A stretch of DNA of 64,000 bases from Geobacter sp. FeAm09 (GCF_008330225.1 NZ_CP042466.1:3590001-3654000), one strand, 5' to 3'. Counted from the stretch's first letter, positions 1 through 8,555 are shown. Notes: a model not told the origin generated them from the sequence alone. Numbers and translations are program-made.

Positions 1-246
1 CGGCCGGTCAATTTCCTGGTGTTGGACGAACCGACCAACCATCTGGACATCAGATCACGGGAGATCCTTCTGGACGCCCTGCAGGGGTTCGGCGGAACCG
101 TCGTACTGGTCAGCCACGACCGCCACTTTTTGCGCCTGCTGGTTGACCGGGTATTCGAGATCGACCACGGTGAAATGCGCGTTTACGAGGGAAATTACGA
201 ATATTACCTCGGCAAGTCCCATGCCGCGGCAGCTTTGCGGGAATAA
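1..246 (+). CDS. ABC-F family ATPase, C-terminal end (partial)
   Basis: This is the 3' end of a gene that begins before the window; the frame is open from base 1. It holds the second nucleotide-binding domain's Walker B and D-loop (LDEPTNHLD, codons 8-16) and the H-loop (VSHDRHF). The wording DEPTNHLD is the hallmark of soluble ABC-F proteins, which act on ribosomes rather than in membranes. No transmembrane stretch is visible. The tail is short, without the long basic C-terminal extension of Uup-type members. Which ABC-F subfamily it belongs to cannot be told from 81 residues. Confidence 0.85.
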   Translation, partial: RPVNFLVLDEPTNHLDIRSREILLDALQGFGGTVVLVSHDRHFLRLLVDRVFEIDHGEMRVYEGNYEYYLGKSHAAAALRE

Positions 247-367
247 ATTATTTTGCATCGGATAATTAATAAGTTTGACATTGTGGATAAAATGCTGTTA
301 CGTTGGTATAACGTCTACGGTTCATCCCGGACATATTAAACGAGTAGTATCAGGAGAAGGTAACGAC

Positions 368-568
368 ATGGTAAACGGAACAGTGAAATGGTTTAACGAC
401 AGCAAGGGGTTTGGTTTTCTTGAGCAGGAAGGTGGCGAGGATGTTTTCGTCCATTTTTCCGCGATTGTTGGCGAAGGCTTCAAATCCCTCGCTGAAGGCG
501 ACAGGGTTACGTTCGAAATAACCCGTGGTCCGAAAGGTCTGCAGGCCGCCAACGTTACCAGGGTTTAA
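368..568 (+). CDS. cspA: Cold-shock domain protein (CspA family)
   Basis: This 66-residue single cold-shock domain binds single-stranded nucleic acid and acts as an RNA chaperone. RNP1 (KGFGFL, residues 13-18) and RNP2 (VFVHF, residues 26-30) are both intact, and the length is typical. The ATG at 368 is chosen because AGGAGAAGG at 352-360 is well spaced before it; the frame is open further upstream but that part does not look like a cold-shock domain. The 5' untranslated region is probably long: a TTGACA box lies at 275-280 and a TATAAC at 307-312, though no single well-spaced promoter pair is convincing. A strong terminator follows. Confidence 0.95.
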   Translation: MVNGTVKWFNDSKGFGFLEQEGGEDVFVHFSAIVGEGFKSLAEGDRVTFEITRGPKGLQAANVTRV

Positions 569-597
569 TCACTTAATCCTATAGCGTGATTGATAAG

Positions 598-626
598 GCC
601 CCGGAGAAATCCGGGGCTTTATTTTT
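598..626 (+). terminator. Rho-independent terminator after the cold-shock gene
   Basis: A perfect 8-bp stem GCCCCGGA/TCCGGGGC (598-605 with 610-617) closes a GAAA tetraloop and is followed by a T-rich tract (TTTATTTTT). It separates the cold-shock transcript from greB. Confidence 0.9.
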
Positions 627-658
627 GTTGGTTCGAAAAAAATCGGCATGGAAGGCGT

Positions 659-1144
659 ATGACAAACCTGATTACCCCGGAAGGATTGAAAAAACTGGAA
701 GCGGAGTACCATTACCTCTGGCGGGTGGAACGCCCCAAGGTCGTTCAGGGGGTGTCCGACGCGGCGGCGGAGGGGGACCGTTCCGAAAATGCGGAATACA
801 TCTACGGCAAAAAACGGCTGCGGGAGATCGACCGCAAGCTGAAGCACCTGGGGAGCCGGCTCAAGCTGCTCAAACCGGCCACCTCCCCGGCCAACCCCCA
901 GATGGTGTCCTTCGGCTGCTGGGTAACCTATGAAGACGAGGACGGCAACGAACGCTGTTACCAACTGGTCGGGCCGGATGAATTCGACGTGAGCCAGGGG
1001 CGGATCAGCATCGATTCGCCGGTCGGCCAGGCCCTGCTGCACAAGCGGCTCGATGACGAGGTGGTCATCCGCCGCCCCAATGGCGATCTGACGGTCTACA
1101 TCACCGACATCGGCGCCACCCGCCCGGCCGGAGCCCCCCGGTAA
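659..1144 (+). CDS. greB: Transcription elongation factor GreB
   Basis: This 161-residue protein of the GreA/GreB family rescues backtracked RNA polymerase by stimulating transcript cleavage through the secondary channel. The N-terminal coiled coil spans about residues 1-75. Its acidic tip sits at EGDRSENAEY (38-47). The C-terminal FKBP-like domain follows. Length and the YLWRVERPKV segment favour GreB over GreA. The ATG at 659 is chosen because GGAAGG lies 3-9 bases upstream; the longer frame from 590 runs through the preceding terminator. Confidence 0.9.
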   Translation: MTNLITPEGLKKLEAEYHYLWRVERPKVVQGVSDAAAEGDRSENAEYIYGKKRLREIDRKLKHLGSRLKLLKPATSPANPQMVSFGCWVTYEDEDGNERCYQLVGPDEFDVSQGRISIDSPVGQALLHKRLDDEVVIRRPNGDLTVYITDIGATRPAGAPR

Positions 1145-1305
1145 AAACCGGCGCGTCATTCGCCAACCGCGCGCCAATCACCCCCACCCCACATTCCCGA
1201 ACGGCCCGCCGCAGGGCCGATGGCGCCCTGTGGCCCATTCCGCCGTGGCAGGCCGGCGCCACACCTGCTATACTGTGGCAAGAAATCCATCGCAAAGGAG
1301 CCTCC

Positions 1306-1737
1306 ATGCGCATGAACCTTGCGGCGTCAATCGCCGCCGTTCTGGTCATGGGCGGTGCGCCGGCCGCGGTCAACGGGGATGCGACCGGCGGCGCCCCCTC
1401 CCTCCAGCCTGGTGTCGCCCTCGGGCAGCCCAACGTGACGATCCCCAATCCGCCGCTCTTCATAACGCCGCCGCGTCTCGGCTTTTATGTGGGGGTGGAG
1501 ACGCCCTACGACATCTTCTTTGCCTATGACGCCTATTACCTCTACTACGGCACCTCCTGGTACCGGGCCGCCGGTTACAAAGGGCCCTGGACCATCGTGC
1601 ACCACGACACCCTGCCGCCGATCATCCGCAAGTACCGGATCGAGAGCATCCGCCAATACCGCGACATGGAATACCGCACCTTCCGCCGGGAGCGGGACCG
1701 CTACCGCGGCCGTTCCTTCCGTCCCGACAAGCGGTGA
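1306..1737 (+). CDS. Secreted small protein with aromatic-rich repeat-like core
   Basis: This 143-residue protein has an N-terminal signal peptide (about residues 1-24, Ala/Val rich) and an AAAGGAG site at 1294-1300. The core contains YYLYYGTSWYRAAGYKGPW, similar to the Tyr/Trp-rich pattern in small secreted YXWGXW-type proteins. The C-terminus is strongly basic and arginine rich (RRERDRYRGRSFR). A TATACT box lies at 1269-1274. Function is unknown; an envelope or extracellular location is inferred from the signal peptide. It is monocistronic. Confidence 0.7.
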   Translation: MRMNLAASIAAVLVMGGAPAAVNGDATGGAPSLQPGVALGQPNVTIPNPPLFITPPRLGFYVGVETPYDIFFAYDAYYLYYGTSWYRAAGYKGPWTIVHHDTLPPIIRKYRIESIRQYRDMEYRTFRRERDRYRGRSFRPDKR

Positions 1738-1783
1738 GGACACGGGGCAGCGACGCGAGAGGATACCCTCGACGAGCAAACAA

Positions 1784-1814
1784 AAAGGGGAAACCGGCAC
1801 AACGGCTCCCCTTT
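1784..1814. terminator. Possible hairpin terminator between convergent genes
   Basis: AAAGGGGA (1784-1791) pairs with TCCCCTTT (1807-1814) around a 15-base loop, between the convergent ends of the small secreted protein gene and the gene at 1932. The T tract is poor, so termination strength is uncertain. Confidence 0.4.
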
Positions 1815-1931
1815 CCGAAAACCTGTGAACGCCGCTCATCTGAGCACATCCCGAGGTATATCCGACCGTTACCCGCCTCTGCCTGCGAAGATTCCGGTTA
1901 GGAGGGCCGAGGACGGCATGCCCCGCCACGG

Positions 1932-2102
1932 CTACAGTTCGTGGCGGAACCGCACCAGCAGATAACAGCAGGCCGCGCCGCCGGTCGCCATGAACAGGTC
2001 GCGCAGCCAGGGGACCGGCAATTCGAGCATCCCGTAGATGAGGGGATCGAGCAGCGCCGAGGTCAAAAGCCCCACCGCCCCCCAGGTGAGCAATTTTTTC
2101 AT
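1932..2102 (-). CDS. Small two-helix membrane protein
   Basis: This 56-residue hydrophobic protein has two predicted membrane segments (about residues 4-20 and 32-50) and a charged C-terminus (RFRHEL). It starts two bases after the stop of the upstream oxidoreductase gene, so the two are probably co-translated. The overlapping upstream frame is a shadow of the oxidoreductase gene. No family is recognised. Confidence 0.6.
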   Translation of the reverse strand: MKKLLTWGAVGLLTSALLDPLIYGMLELPVPWLRDLFMATGGAACCYLLVRFRHEL

Positions 2103-2104
2103 CC

Positions 2105-3169
2105 CTATTTCCCGGCCCGCAGGTATTGATCCGGCCAGGCGACCTCCACCCCCAGTTCGCGGGCGGCATGAAGGGGCCAGTAGGGGTCGCGCAGCATCTC
2201 CCGGGCCAGGAATACGGCATCGGCCTGACCGGTGACCAGGATCTGCTCCGCCTGGGCCGGGTCGGTAATGAGGCCCACCGCGCCGGTGGGGAGAGCGGCT
2301 CCGGCACGGATTGCGGCGGCAAAGGGCACCTGGAAGCCGGGGGCAAAGGGGACCCGCTCGCCCGAGGCAACGAAACCGGACGAACAGTCGATCAGGTCTA
2401 CCCCGATCTCCTTGAGGTGGCGGCAGAGACACACCGACTGGTCGAGGCTCCAGCCCCCTTCAGCCCAGTCAACACAGGAAAGCCGCACGAACAGCGGCAG
2501 CTCTCCCGGCCATTCCTCGCGCACGGCCCGGGCCACCCGCAGCGGAAAACGCATCCTGTTGTCGAGGCTGCCGCCATGGTCGTCACCCCGCCGGTTCGAC
2601 AGGGGGGAGAGGAATTCGTGCAGCAGGTAGCCATGGGCCATGTGAATCTCCGCCACCTGGAAGCCGGCCGCCAGCGCCCTCCGGGCCGCGGCGCGGAACT
2701 GGTCTTCGACCAGGTCCAGGTCGGCGGGGGCAAGCTCGTGGGGCATGGGATGGCCGGGGGCAAAGGGCTCCGGGCTGGGGGCCTGCGGCTGCCAGCCCCG
2801 TGCATCCGGTCCCACCGGCCCGCCGCCGCGCCAGGGAAGGTCGCAGGACGCCTTGCGGCCGGCATGGGCCAGTTGGATGCCGGGTACGGCCCCGTTGTCA
2901 CGGATGAAACGGGCAATCGGTTTGAATGCCGCAACATGGCCATCGTTCCAGATGCCGCTGTCGTCGGGGCTGATGCGGCCTTCGGGGCTCACGGCGGTGG
3001 CTTCCACCATCACCAGTCCGGCGCCCCCCACGGCCCGGCTGCCCAGATGGACCATATGCCAGTCGGTTGCCAGGCCGTCCCGGCTGGAATACTGGCACAT
3101 GGGAGAGACGAAGATACGATTGCGAAAGGTAACGGAACGCATGGCGAAGGGGGTGAAGAGCTTACTCAT
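2105..3169 (-). CDS. NADH:flavin oxidoreductase, old yellow enzyme (YqjM/NamA type)
   Basis: This 354-residue TIM-barrel FMN enzyme belongs to the YqjM-like class, which reduces activated C=C bonds with NAD(P)H in the cytosol. Visible family marks are the PMCQYS segment (C25 and Y27, the YqjM flavin and substrate contacts), HAGRKA (102-107), and AEIHMAHGYLLHEFLSP, which carries the substrate-binding histidines and the LHEFLSPLSNRR loop. The start has an AAGGAG site. The small membrane protein gene follows immediately. The natural substrate cannot be deduced. Confidence 0.92.
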   Translation of the reverse strand: MSKLFTPFAMRSVTFRNRIFVSPMCQYSSRDGLATDWHMVHLGSRAVGGAGLVMVEATAVSPEGRISPDDSGIWNDGHVAAFKPIARFIRDNGAVPGIQLAHAGRKASCDLPWRGGGPVGPDARGWQPQAPSPEPFAPGHPMPHELAPADLDLVEDQFRAAARRALAAGFQVAEIHMAHGYLLHEFLSPLSNRRGDDHGGSLDNRMRFPLRVARAVREEWPGELPLFVRLSCVDWAEGGWSLDQSVCLCRHLKEIGVDLIDCSSGFVASGERVPFAPGFQVPFAAAIRAGAALPTGAVGLITDPAQAEQILVTGQADAVFLAREMLRDPYWPLHAARELGVEVAWPDQYLRAGK

Positions 3170-3213
3170 GACGACTGTCTCCTTGATCCGTGATCGTGGG
3201 AATGACCGGAAAG

Positions 3214-3753
3214 CTACTCTATCATCAGGAAGGCGTAACGGTTCATCTCCTGTTCATAATCGGGCAACACCGCAAGGGGGTAGCCGAACTTGGCCACGGT
3301 GGCAAAGACGTCCACTCCCATCCCCTCGGGGGTCGGGCGGGCCAGCCTGCGATTGCGGCAGTGCCCCCGGCTGCCGGCACATTCCCGGCAAAGCGCGCAA
3401 CTGTCCATGAAGAGGAGGAAGGCCTTCTGATAGCCGCTGATGAAAGCCTGGCGCTCCACCTCCAGCAGGGCGCGGTTGACCTCCCGCGACCAGGCGTGGC
3501 GCTGCTCCGGGTCCGCCAGGCGCATGGGGATATGGAAAAGCACGCCCAGGCGGAATTCATGGAAGAAGCTACGGCACTCGTCCACGGCAGGGGTGTTGGG
3601 GGGACAGGAGGCGTTCCTGCCATACTCGTTGCAGCCGAACCGGCACTTCATCCGCACCCATTGCGCAACAACGATCTCGGAAGGATCGATCCAGCGGAAA
3701 TCCGAAAATCCCGCGTCATTGAATATCCGTTGCAGTTTCGTCTGGTCAGCCAT
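3214..3753 (-). CDS. DUF2284-type cysteine-rich metal-binding protein
   Basis: This 179-residue protein has clustered cysteines: CRFGCNEYGRNASCPP near residues 37-52 and CALCRECAGSRGHC in the second half. That pattern suggests an iron-sulfur or other metal site and fits the DUF2284 family. The ATG at 3753 is preferred over the longer frame because an AGGGGAGGG-type ribosome site lies just upstream. It is a soluble cytoplasmic protein of unknown role, encoded upstream of and in the same direction as the oxidoreductase gene. Confidence 0.75.
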   Translation of the reverse strand: MADQTKLQRIFNDAGFSDFRWIDPSEIVVAQWVRMKCRFGCNEYGRNASCPPNTPAVDECRSFFHEFRLGVLFHIPMRLADPEQRHAWSREVNRALLEVERQAFISGYQKAFLLFMDSCALCRECAGSRGHCRNRRLARPTPEGMGVDVFATVAKFGYPLAVLPDYEQEMNRYAFLMIE

Positions 3754-3839
3754 CGCCCTCCCCTGTTCCCGGGCCGCCCCCCTGCCGGTAAATCGACACA
3801 ACCCGCCACTAATTATGGGAAAAATCAGTCATGCCACGG

Positions 3840-4277
3840 CTACGGCAGGGGCACCAGCCACACATAGGGCACCATGCCGTAATTCCAGGCCAGACAGAGC
3901 CGCCGGTAGCCGGAAAAGAGCAGGGCCTCCTCCCGGCAGCAGAGGATGATGGGGGCCTTCAGGGTCAGCGTGCCGGCGCGCTGCAGGGAACTCTCCATGG
4001 CGTTGTAGCTTTTCCGGTAGCCCCGTTTGGCCTTGGCCAGGTATGTGGCATAGTCGTCATAGGTATGGTAGGCGCCGCTGACCACGACCCCCCCGATCCG
4101 GTCGGAGCGGGGGAACGGTTCCAGGCGGCCCCGGTGGAAAGCCGCCACCAACTGCGTCCATTCGATGCCGTGCCGCTGGTAGAACCCCTGCTTGTCGGGA
4201 TGGTTGAGGAACTCCCACTCCTCCTCGCCGATATCGGGCTTGAGCCAGTGGATGGTATGGCCGGATGTGGAAAGCAT
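3840..4277 (-). CDS. Conserved hypothetical protein, possibly ParB/sulfiredoxin-like fold
   Basis: This 145-residue protein has no signal peptide or membrane segment. Its last 45 residues (KAPIILCCREEALLFSGYRRLCLAW then VPYVWLV) have the strand / GxRR helix / strand pattern of ParB-nuclease-like folds, but the resemblance is weak. GGAGATTC precedes the ATG. It starts 13 bases after the release-factor-like gene stop, so the two are likely in one transcript. Confidence 0.6.
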   Translation of the reverse strand: MLSTSGHTIHWLKPDIGEEEWEFLNHPDKQGFYQRHGIEWTQLVAAFHRGRLEPFPRSDRIGGVVVSGAYHTYDDYATYLAKAKRGYRKSYNAMESSLQRAGTLTLKAPIILCCREEALLFSGYRRLCLAWNYGMVPYVWLVPLP

Positions 4278-4290
4278 GAATCTCCGTCTC

Positions 4291-4614
4291 TCAATCGAGG
4301 GTCGTGCGCAGCCGCTTGCGCCGGGACACGATCTTTTTCGCGCTCAGGCGCTCTTCCTTGGCTCTCTTGGGCACACGGGTGGCGATGCGCTTCTTCACCT
4401 TGCGCTCGCGCTTTTCCAGCGCACCCCGCAGACGCGCCATGGCGACCTCCCGGTTCTGGGCCTGGGAACGGCTCTCCGAGGCCTGGGCCACGATGCCGGT
4501 CGGCAGATGGCGGATGCGCACCGCCGAGTCGGTCACGTTCCGGTGCTGGCCGCCCGGACCCGATGCGCGGTAGAATTCCACCTTTATGTCGGACTCACGG
4601 ATCTCAACCGTCAT
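4291..4614 (-). CDS. Release-factor domain protein with GGQ motif (ArfB-like)
   Basis: This 107-residue protein carries only a class I release-factor catalytic domain, with the invariant GGQ at about residues 21-23 (SGPGGQHRN) and a basic C-terminal tail ([23 protein letters not shown]). It lacks the codon-recognition domains. Family knowledge says such short proteins hydrolyse peptidyl-tRNA on stalled ribosomes, the basic tail entering the mRNA channel, as ArfB/YaeJ does. The ATG at 4614 follows a GGGG stretch. Whether it is ArfB itself or a related peptide-release protein is unsure. Confidence 0.8.
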   Translation of the reverse strand: MTVEIRESDIKVEFYRASGPGGQHRNVTDSAVRIRHLPTGIVAQASESRSQAQNREVAMARLRGALEKRERKVKKRIATRVPKRAKEERLSAKKIVSRRKRLRTTLD

Positions 4615-4653
4615 GGCATCCCCATCACCACATCTCTCTCCCACCTCGTCCCC

Positions 4654-5070
4654 TCATTGCTGGCTGCCGGACTGCTGGGCCTTTTCCTCTTCGGCCTTGC
4701 GCCGCTCCATATTGTCCCGGATCTTCTGGCTCCTGGTCCGCCCCGGAGGCAACTCGTCGCTTTCCACCTTGGCCGGCGCGGCCTCCGGCGGCTGGGCCGG
4801 CATATAGTCGGGGGTCGTGGCTACCGGCGGCTGGGCGGCCTGCTCCTGGCGAGCCCGTTCCTCCTGCTGTTTCACCTCTTCACTGATCCGCGGATCGCGG
4901 GTGGTGATGTCCGGCCCTTTGAGCACCCGGTGGCGGTACTTGGCCGGTACCGTCTCCAGGCTGTCGGTGAAATTGAGCACCCCCTGGTCGTCGGTCCAGC
5001 GGTATGTCGCGGCATTGCCCCCGGCGGCCGCGCAACAGAGGGCTATCGCCGCCATGGCCACGATTTTCAT
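4654..5070 (-). CDS. DUF4124 domain secreted protein
   Basis: This 138-residue protein has a signal peptide (about residues 1-20) followed directly by the DUF4124 signature TYRWTDDQGVLNFTDS. A long Gln/Glu/Pro-rich low-complexity tail ends in a charged helix. A GGAGGAGG-type site precedes the ATG at 5070. DUF4124 proteins are periplasmic or envelope proteins of unknown role. Confidence 0.8.
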   Translation of the reverse strand: MKIVAMAAIALCCAAAGGNAATYRWTDDQGVLNFTDSLETVPAKYRHRVLKGPDITTRDPRISEEVKQQEERARQEQAAQPPVATTPDYMPAQPPEAAPAKVESDELPPGRTRSQKIRDNMERRKAEEEKAQQSGSQQ

Positions 5071-5167
5071 GGCAAACCTCCTCCCTCTCACCATTCCGGT
5101 GCGTACGTGTCCTCGTGCCCGTCTTTTATTGTAGCACCCTTTCATGGCCGCCGGCACAAAAGCCGAA

Positions 5168-5638
5168 TCAGAAGCGCAGTTTGCGCCGGTCGAAGACAAA
5201 GGTCGCTTCCATGCGCTTCATCTCCCGGGCAAAATCGTGGAACAGGTTCCAGTAGATCTCGTCAAGGGTCAGGTTGGCCCAAAAATCCTTGCTCTCCATG
5301 CATCTGACCGTGTAGTAGCCGAACATGTAATGGGCGAGTTCCGGGCGGATCAGCCCGGAGTTCATCTGCAGGGCCACCTCCTCCAGCAGGCCGACGAAAT
5401 CCCGTTTGTCCTGGGCGTCGATCTGGGCCAAGCGCGGGTCGTCGGAGAACATCAGGGAGCAGATCTCCTTGAAGCGCGGGTTCTCCTTCAGGCGGCGGCG
5501 CAGCAGGGTGAAATGCTCCTCCCGCTTCTGCCGCCCCTGGCGCCGGTATTCCAGAAGACCGTTGACGAAGGCGAAGATGGTCACCAGGCCGCCGACGATG
5601 ATGGCAAAATCCTTGAGGAACCCGTAGTTCATGTTCAT
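5168..5638 (-). CDS. Single-span membrane protein of unknown function
   Basis: This 156-residue protein has one N-terminal membrane helix (about residues 9-27) followed by a basic charged helix (YRRQGRQKREEHF) and a soluble alpha-helical domain. The start at 5638 has GAGGG upstream; an alternative ATG two codons in is possible. No known domain is recognised. A 177-bp inverted-repeat element lies immediately upstream. Confidence 0.6.
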   Translation of the reverse strand: MNMNYGFLKDFAIIVGGLVTIFAFVNGLLEYRRQGRQKREEHFTLLRRRLKENPRFKEICSLMFSDDPRLAQIDAQDKRDFVGLLEEVALQMNSGLIRPELAHYMFGYYTVRCMESKDFWANLTLDEIYWNLFHDFAREMKRMEATFVFDRRKLRF

Positions 5639-5664
5639 GGCGCACCCTCGTGCATTGTTTTTTT

Positions 5665-5841
5665 CCCGAATCCGCGACGGCGGAATGCCGGAGCTGCCGG
5701 AAGAGCCGGAGCCCGCACGCCGCCGTGCCGCAGCACGCCACGTGCCACGCCGGTCCGCCGCCGGGCGGTCGGCCGTCTGCATCCCGGTAGAGGCAGAGGC
5801 CTTCCGGCCAAGCGAAGGCATGGAGGCGTCACGGATTCGGG
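5665..5841. repeat. MITE-like intergenic element, copy 1 (177 bp)
   Basis: The element is bounded by CCCGAATCCGCGACG (5665-5679) and CGTCACGGATTCGGG (5827-5841), inverted repeats with one mismatch. Internally it holds TGCCGCAGCAC, GAGGCCTTCCGGCCA and CATGGAGGCGTCACGGATTC, all shared with the copy at 31674-31800. No open reading frame is evident, so any movement would have to be in trans. Confidence 0.7.
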
Positions 5842-5906
5842 TTTTTCCGAATCGGTGGTGGCGAACGGCTGATCGGGTGAAATGCCGGAGCCACTCGCCA
5901 GCCTGC

Positions 5907-7112
5907 TCAGCCCCCCTTCACGCAGAGGGCGTACTTGAGATAGCGCCCCTCGGGGAAGCTGACCGGATAGGGAAAATCCTCCGGCTGTCCGGCCAGGCTG
6001 ATCACCCGCAGGTCGTTCCCCGCCTGGAGCGCGCCCCGGCGCAACTCCTTGAGATACTCGGCCGTATCCACCTTCTGGTGATTGGAGGAGGCGATCAAGA
6101 GGCCGTTGGCGCTCACAAGCGGCAGGGCGGCCGCCACCAGGTCGGAGGTGCCGCCCCGGGTCGTGAAGCGGCTCTTGGCCGTGGTGGAGAAGGAGGGAGG
6201 GTCCATCAGCACCACATCGTAACGGCACCCGCGACCGCCCAGGTCGGCCAGCACCTGGTGGCAGTCCCCCACGATGAACTCATGCCGCTTGGGATTGAGC
6301 CGGTTGAGGCCGAAATTTGCCCGGGCCCACTCGGTATAGCCGGGCGAGGCGTCCACGCTCGTAACCTGCACGGCCCCCGCAGCGGCGGCAGCCACCGAGA
6401 AGGCGCCGGTGTAGGCGAACAGGTTGAGCACCCGCTTGCCGGCCACCCGCGACATCAGGTCGCGGCGGTTTTTGCGCTGGTCCAGGAACAGCCCGGTATT
6501 GAGCCCCTGCTCCAGGCTCACCAGGAACAACAGGCCGTTTTCCCGCACCTCCAGGCGCTGGGGCGCCGCCGTGCCGGCCAGCAGCCTGCCGTAGCTCTTG
6601 GTGTCGCTGACCGCTTCCAGTTCGCGGGTCTTCTGGGGGCGGCTCTTCTCGTAGATCCCCCGGGGTGCGAGCAGGTCGCCCAGGGCCTGGGTCACGAGCT
6701 TCAGGTACGGCCGCCATCCGGCGCAGTAGACCTGCACCATCAGATAGTCGCCGTAACGGTCAACCGTCAGGCCGGGAAGTCCGTCCCCCTCGGCGTTGAC
6801 CAACCGGTAGGCGGTGGTGTCCCCCAGGTCGGCATGGCTGCGGCGCAGTTCGAGGGCAGCCTGAAGACGCTTCGTCAGCCAGGCGCGGTCCAGGCGCATC
6901 CGCTTTCGGGACAACACCCGCGCCACGATGCGATCCTGCGGATCGAGCAGGGCTGTTGCCAGGAAATTCCCCTGACCATCGGCCAGTTCGACCAGTTGGC
7001 CGGCCTGGCCGGTCGGCCAGCGCTTGGTATAATTGTCGGCAATGATCCACGGATGCCCCAATTCCAGCATCCGCACCGACTCCGGCCCTATCTTCCATTC
7101 TGACGCGTGCAT
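5907..7112 (-). CDS. Class I SAM-dependent rRNA (cytosine) methyltransferase, RlmI-like
   Basis: This 401-residue protein has an N-terminal PUA-type region (about 1-75) and a C-terminal Rossmann methyltransferase domain. The SAM-binding motif I is VLNLFAYTGAFSVAAAAAG and motif IV is LMDPPSF. This layout matches RlmI/YccW-family 23S rRNA m5C methyltransferases; the exact target base is inferred, not shown. The ATG at 7112 (MHASEWKIG) is chosen over the upstream GC-rich extension because the PUA homology begins there. Confidence 0.85.
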   Translation of the reverse strand: MHASEWKIGPESVRMLELGHPWIIADNYTKRWPTGQAGQLVELADGQGNFLATALLDPQDRIVARVLSRKRMRLDRAWLTKRLQAALELRRSHADLGDTTAYRLVNAEGDGLPGLTVDRYGDYLMVQVYCAGWRPYLKLVTQALGDLLAPRGIYEKSRPQKTRELEAVSDTKSYGRLLAGTAAPQRLEVRENGLLFLVSLEQGLNTGLFLDQRKNRRDLMSRVAGKRVLNLFAYTGAFSVAAAAAGAVQVTSVDASPGYTEWARANFGLNRLNPKRHEFIVGDCHQVLADLGGRGCRYDVVLMDPPSFSTTAKSRFTTRGGTSDLVAAALPLVSANGLLIASSNHQKVDTAEYLKELRRGALQAGNDLRVISLAGQPEDFPYPVSFPEGRYLKYALCVKGG

Positions 7113-7260
7113 TGTTGCCTGTCTCCGATCTTTCGTTTGCCTTTCCCTTTTACCCACAAACCGCTCCATTGGCAACCACAAAGCCTGTGCCGTTTGTACC
7201 TGCGGCTGAGATCAAGGGTAAATAGAGGCAGAGAAAGGAACGCCTTGGGCGGAGGGGAAA

Positions 7261-7584
7261 TTATACCAGATAATGCAGGCCCCAGTAGCAGAGCATTCCC
7301 ACCACCACCGTCCCGGCCAATGAGCGGGTCTTGAGGGCGAAGGCCAGGGTCGGCAGGGCGGCCAGCAGTTCTACCTTGCCCAGGGCGAACGCCCGCGGCG
7401 TTGCTTGTGCAAACAGCGTCGGAGCGATCAGGGCGCTCAGGATGGCCGGCGGGATCAGCTCCAGCCACTCCGCGAACCAGGGGGGGAGTTTCCGGCGGGA
7501 GAATGTCACCAGGGGCAGCAGGCGCGGCAGGTAGGTCACAACGCCCATGCCGATGACCAGCAGGAGATAACCGGCGGCGCTCAC
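7261..7584 (-). CDS. azlD: AzlD family branched-chain amino acid exporter subunit
   Basis: This 107-residue protein has three to four hydrophobic segments and the family motif VVTYLPRLLPL near the N-terminus. AzlD is the small partner of AzlC; together they export branched-chain amino acids and analogues. The GTG at 7584 overlaps the azlC stop codon (GTGA), which indicates translational coupling. Confidence 0.85.
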   Translation of the reverse strand: MSAAGYLLLVIGMGVVTYLPRLLPLVTFSRRKLPPWFAEWLELIPPAILSALIAPTLFAQATPRAFALGKVELLAALPTLAFALKTRSLAGTVVVGMLCYWGLHYLV

Positions 7585-8282
7585 GGCCGCGCCCCCCGGT
7601 GGCGCAGGGAACGCTTCAGCAGAAAGCCGGCCGTGGCCGCCGCAGTGGCGGCCACGATCACATAGGCGTTGCCCGGCAGCCAGAGATAGGCCACCACGGA
7701 ACAGCAGGCCGCCATCAGGGCGGTGGCAACGAAGACCGGGCCGCGCAACTGGAAAACCAGCAGGCAGATGAACATGCCGGTCAGGGCGTAGTCGATCCCC
7801 AGGGCGCCGGCGGGGATGAACTGCCCCACATAGACCCCGGCCACGGTGCTGACGAACCAGGTGGCGTTGGCCATCTGGTTGAGCGCCAGGGCGCTCTGCC
7901 GGTCCCATCCCCCCCGGTTGAACCGCACCATGTTGACGGCAAAACTTTCATCGGTCAGGCCATAGGCGAACAGGGCCAGGAACCGCCGGGAAACGCCCGG
8001 AAAATGCACCGCCATGGCCGAACTCATGAGCAGGTGGCGCAGGTTGACCATGAAGGTGGTGGTGACGATGGCCGTGATGGAGGCGCCGCTGCCGAGCATG
8101 GCAACGGCGATGAACTGGGAGCCGCCGGCAAAGACCACGAGCGACATGAGCCCGACCTGCCAGGGGGCAAGCCCCCCCTTCTGGGCGAGCACCCCCAGGG
8201 AGAGACCGATGGGGAAGTAGCCGAGGCAGATGGGCCACGCTGTCTTCACCCCTTCTTTCACATGGTCAATTGCCTGTGTCAT
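7581..8282 (-). CDS. azlC: AzlC family branched-chain amino acid exporter, large subunit
   Basis: This 233-residue polytopic inner-membrane protein has the AzlC signatures PIGLSLGVLA near residue 24, FAGGSQFIAVAMLG near 50 and FMVNLRHLLMSSA near 78. It overlaps azlD by four bases. A 181-bp palindromic element lies directly upstream, between it and the EamA gene. Confidence 0.9.
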   Translation of the reverse strand: MTQAIDHVKEGVKTAWPICLGYFPIGLSLGVLAQKGGLAPWQVGLMSLVVFAGGSQFIAVAMLGSGASITAIVTTTFMVNLRHLLMSSAMAVHFPGVSRRFLALFAYGLTDESFAVNMVRFNRGGWDRQSALALNQMANATWFVSTVAGVYVGQFIPAGALGIDYALTGMFICLLVFQLRGPVFVATALMAACCSVVAYLWLPGNAYVIVAATAAATAGFLLKRSLRHRGARP

Positions 8283-8311
8283 TAATTATCTTTGCTCCGG
8301 TTAGTTGACGT

Positions 8312-8492
8312 CAAAAGCGATCTCTCACAGAGCTCACAGAGGCACAAAGGAAATCAGAAAGCAGACAGGCGCAGAGATTCACCGGGAAAGGCAAAAAACA
8401 TCTATTGGGTAAAACAATCAAACAAGTGATTTCACTCGCCTTACCCTTGGTGTTCTTTGTGCCTCCGTGAGCTTTGTGAGATATGACTTTTG
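8312..8492. repeat. 181-bp imperfect palindromic intergenic element
   Basis: The ends are 40-base imperfect inverted repeats (8312-8351 and 8453-8492) that share CAAAAG, TCTCACA, GCTCAC and GGAGGCACAAAG-like blocks with a few mismatches. The 100-base interior has no coding potential. It fills most of the gap between azlC and the EamA gene. Function is unknown. Confidence 0.6.
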
Positions 8493-8555
8493 ATTTGAAT
8501 GGGACCGTTCGTTCAAGCTCACTGCGGAGCCGCGCGGGCCTCGCGGATTCGGGGC

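Noticed and set aside
275-367. Upstream extension of the cold-shock protein
   Set aside because: The added residues are not cold-shock-like and the ribosome site fits only the ATG at 368.
1245-1275. Sigma-54 promoter before the small secreted protein gene
   Set aside because: A TGGCA is present but the GG and GC pairs are not at the required spacing.
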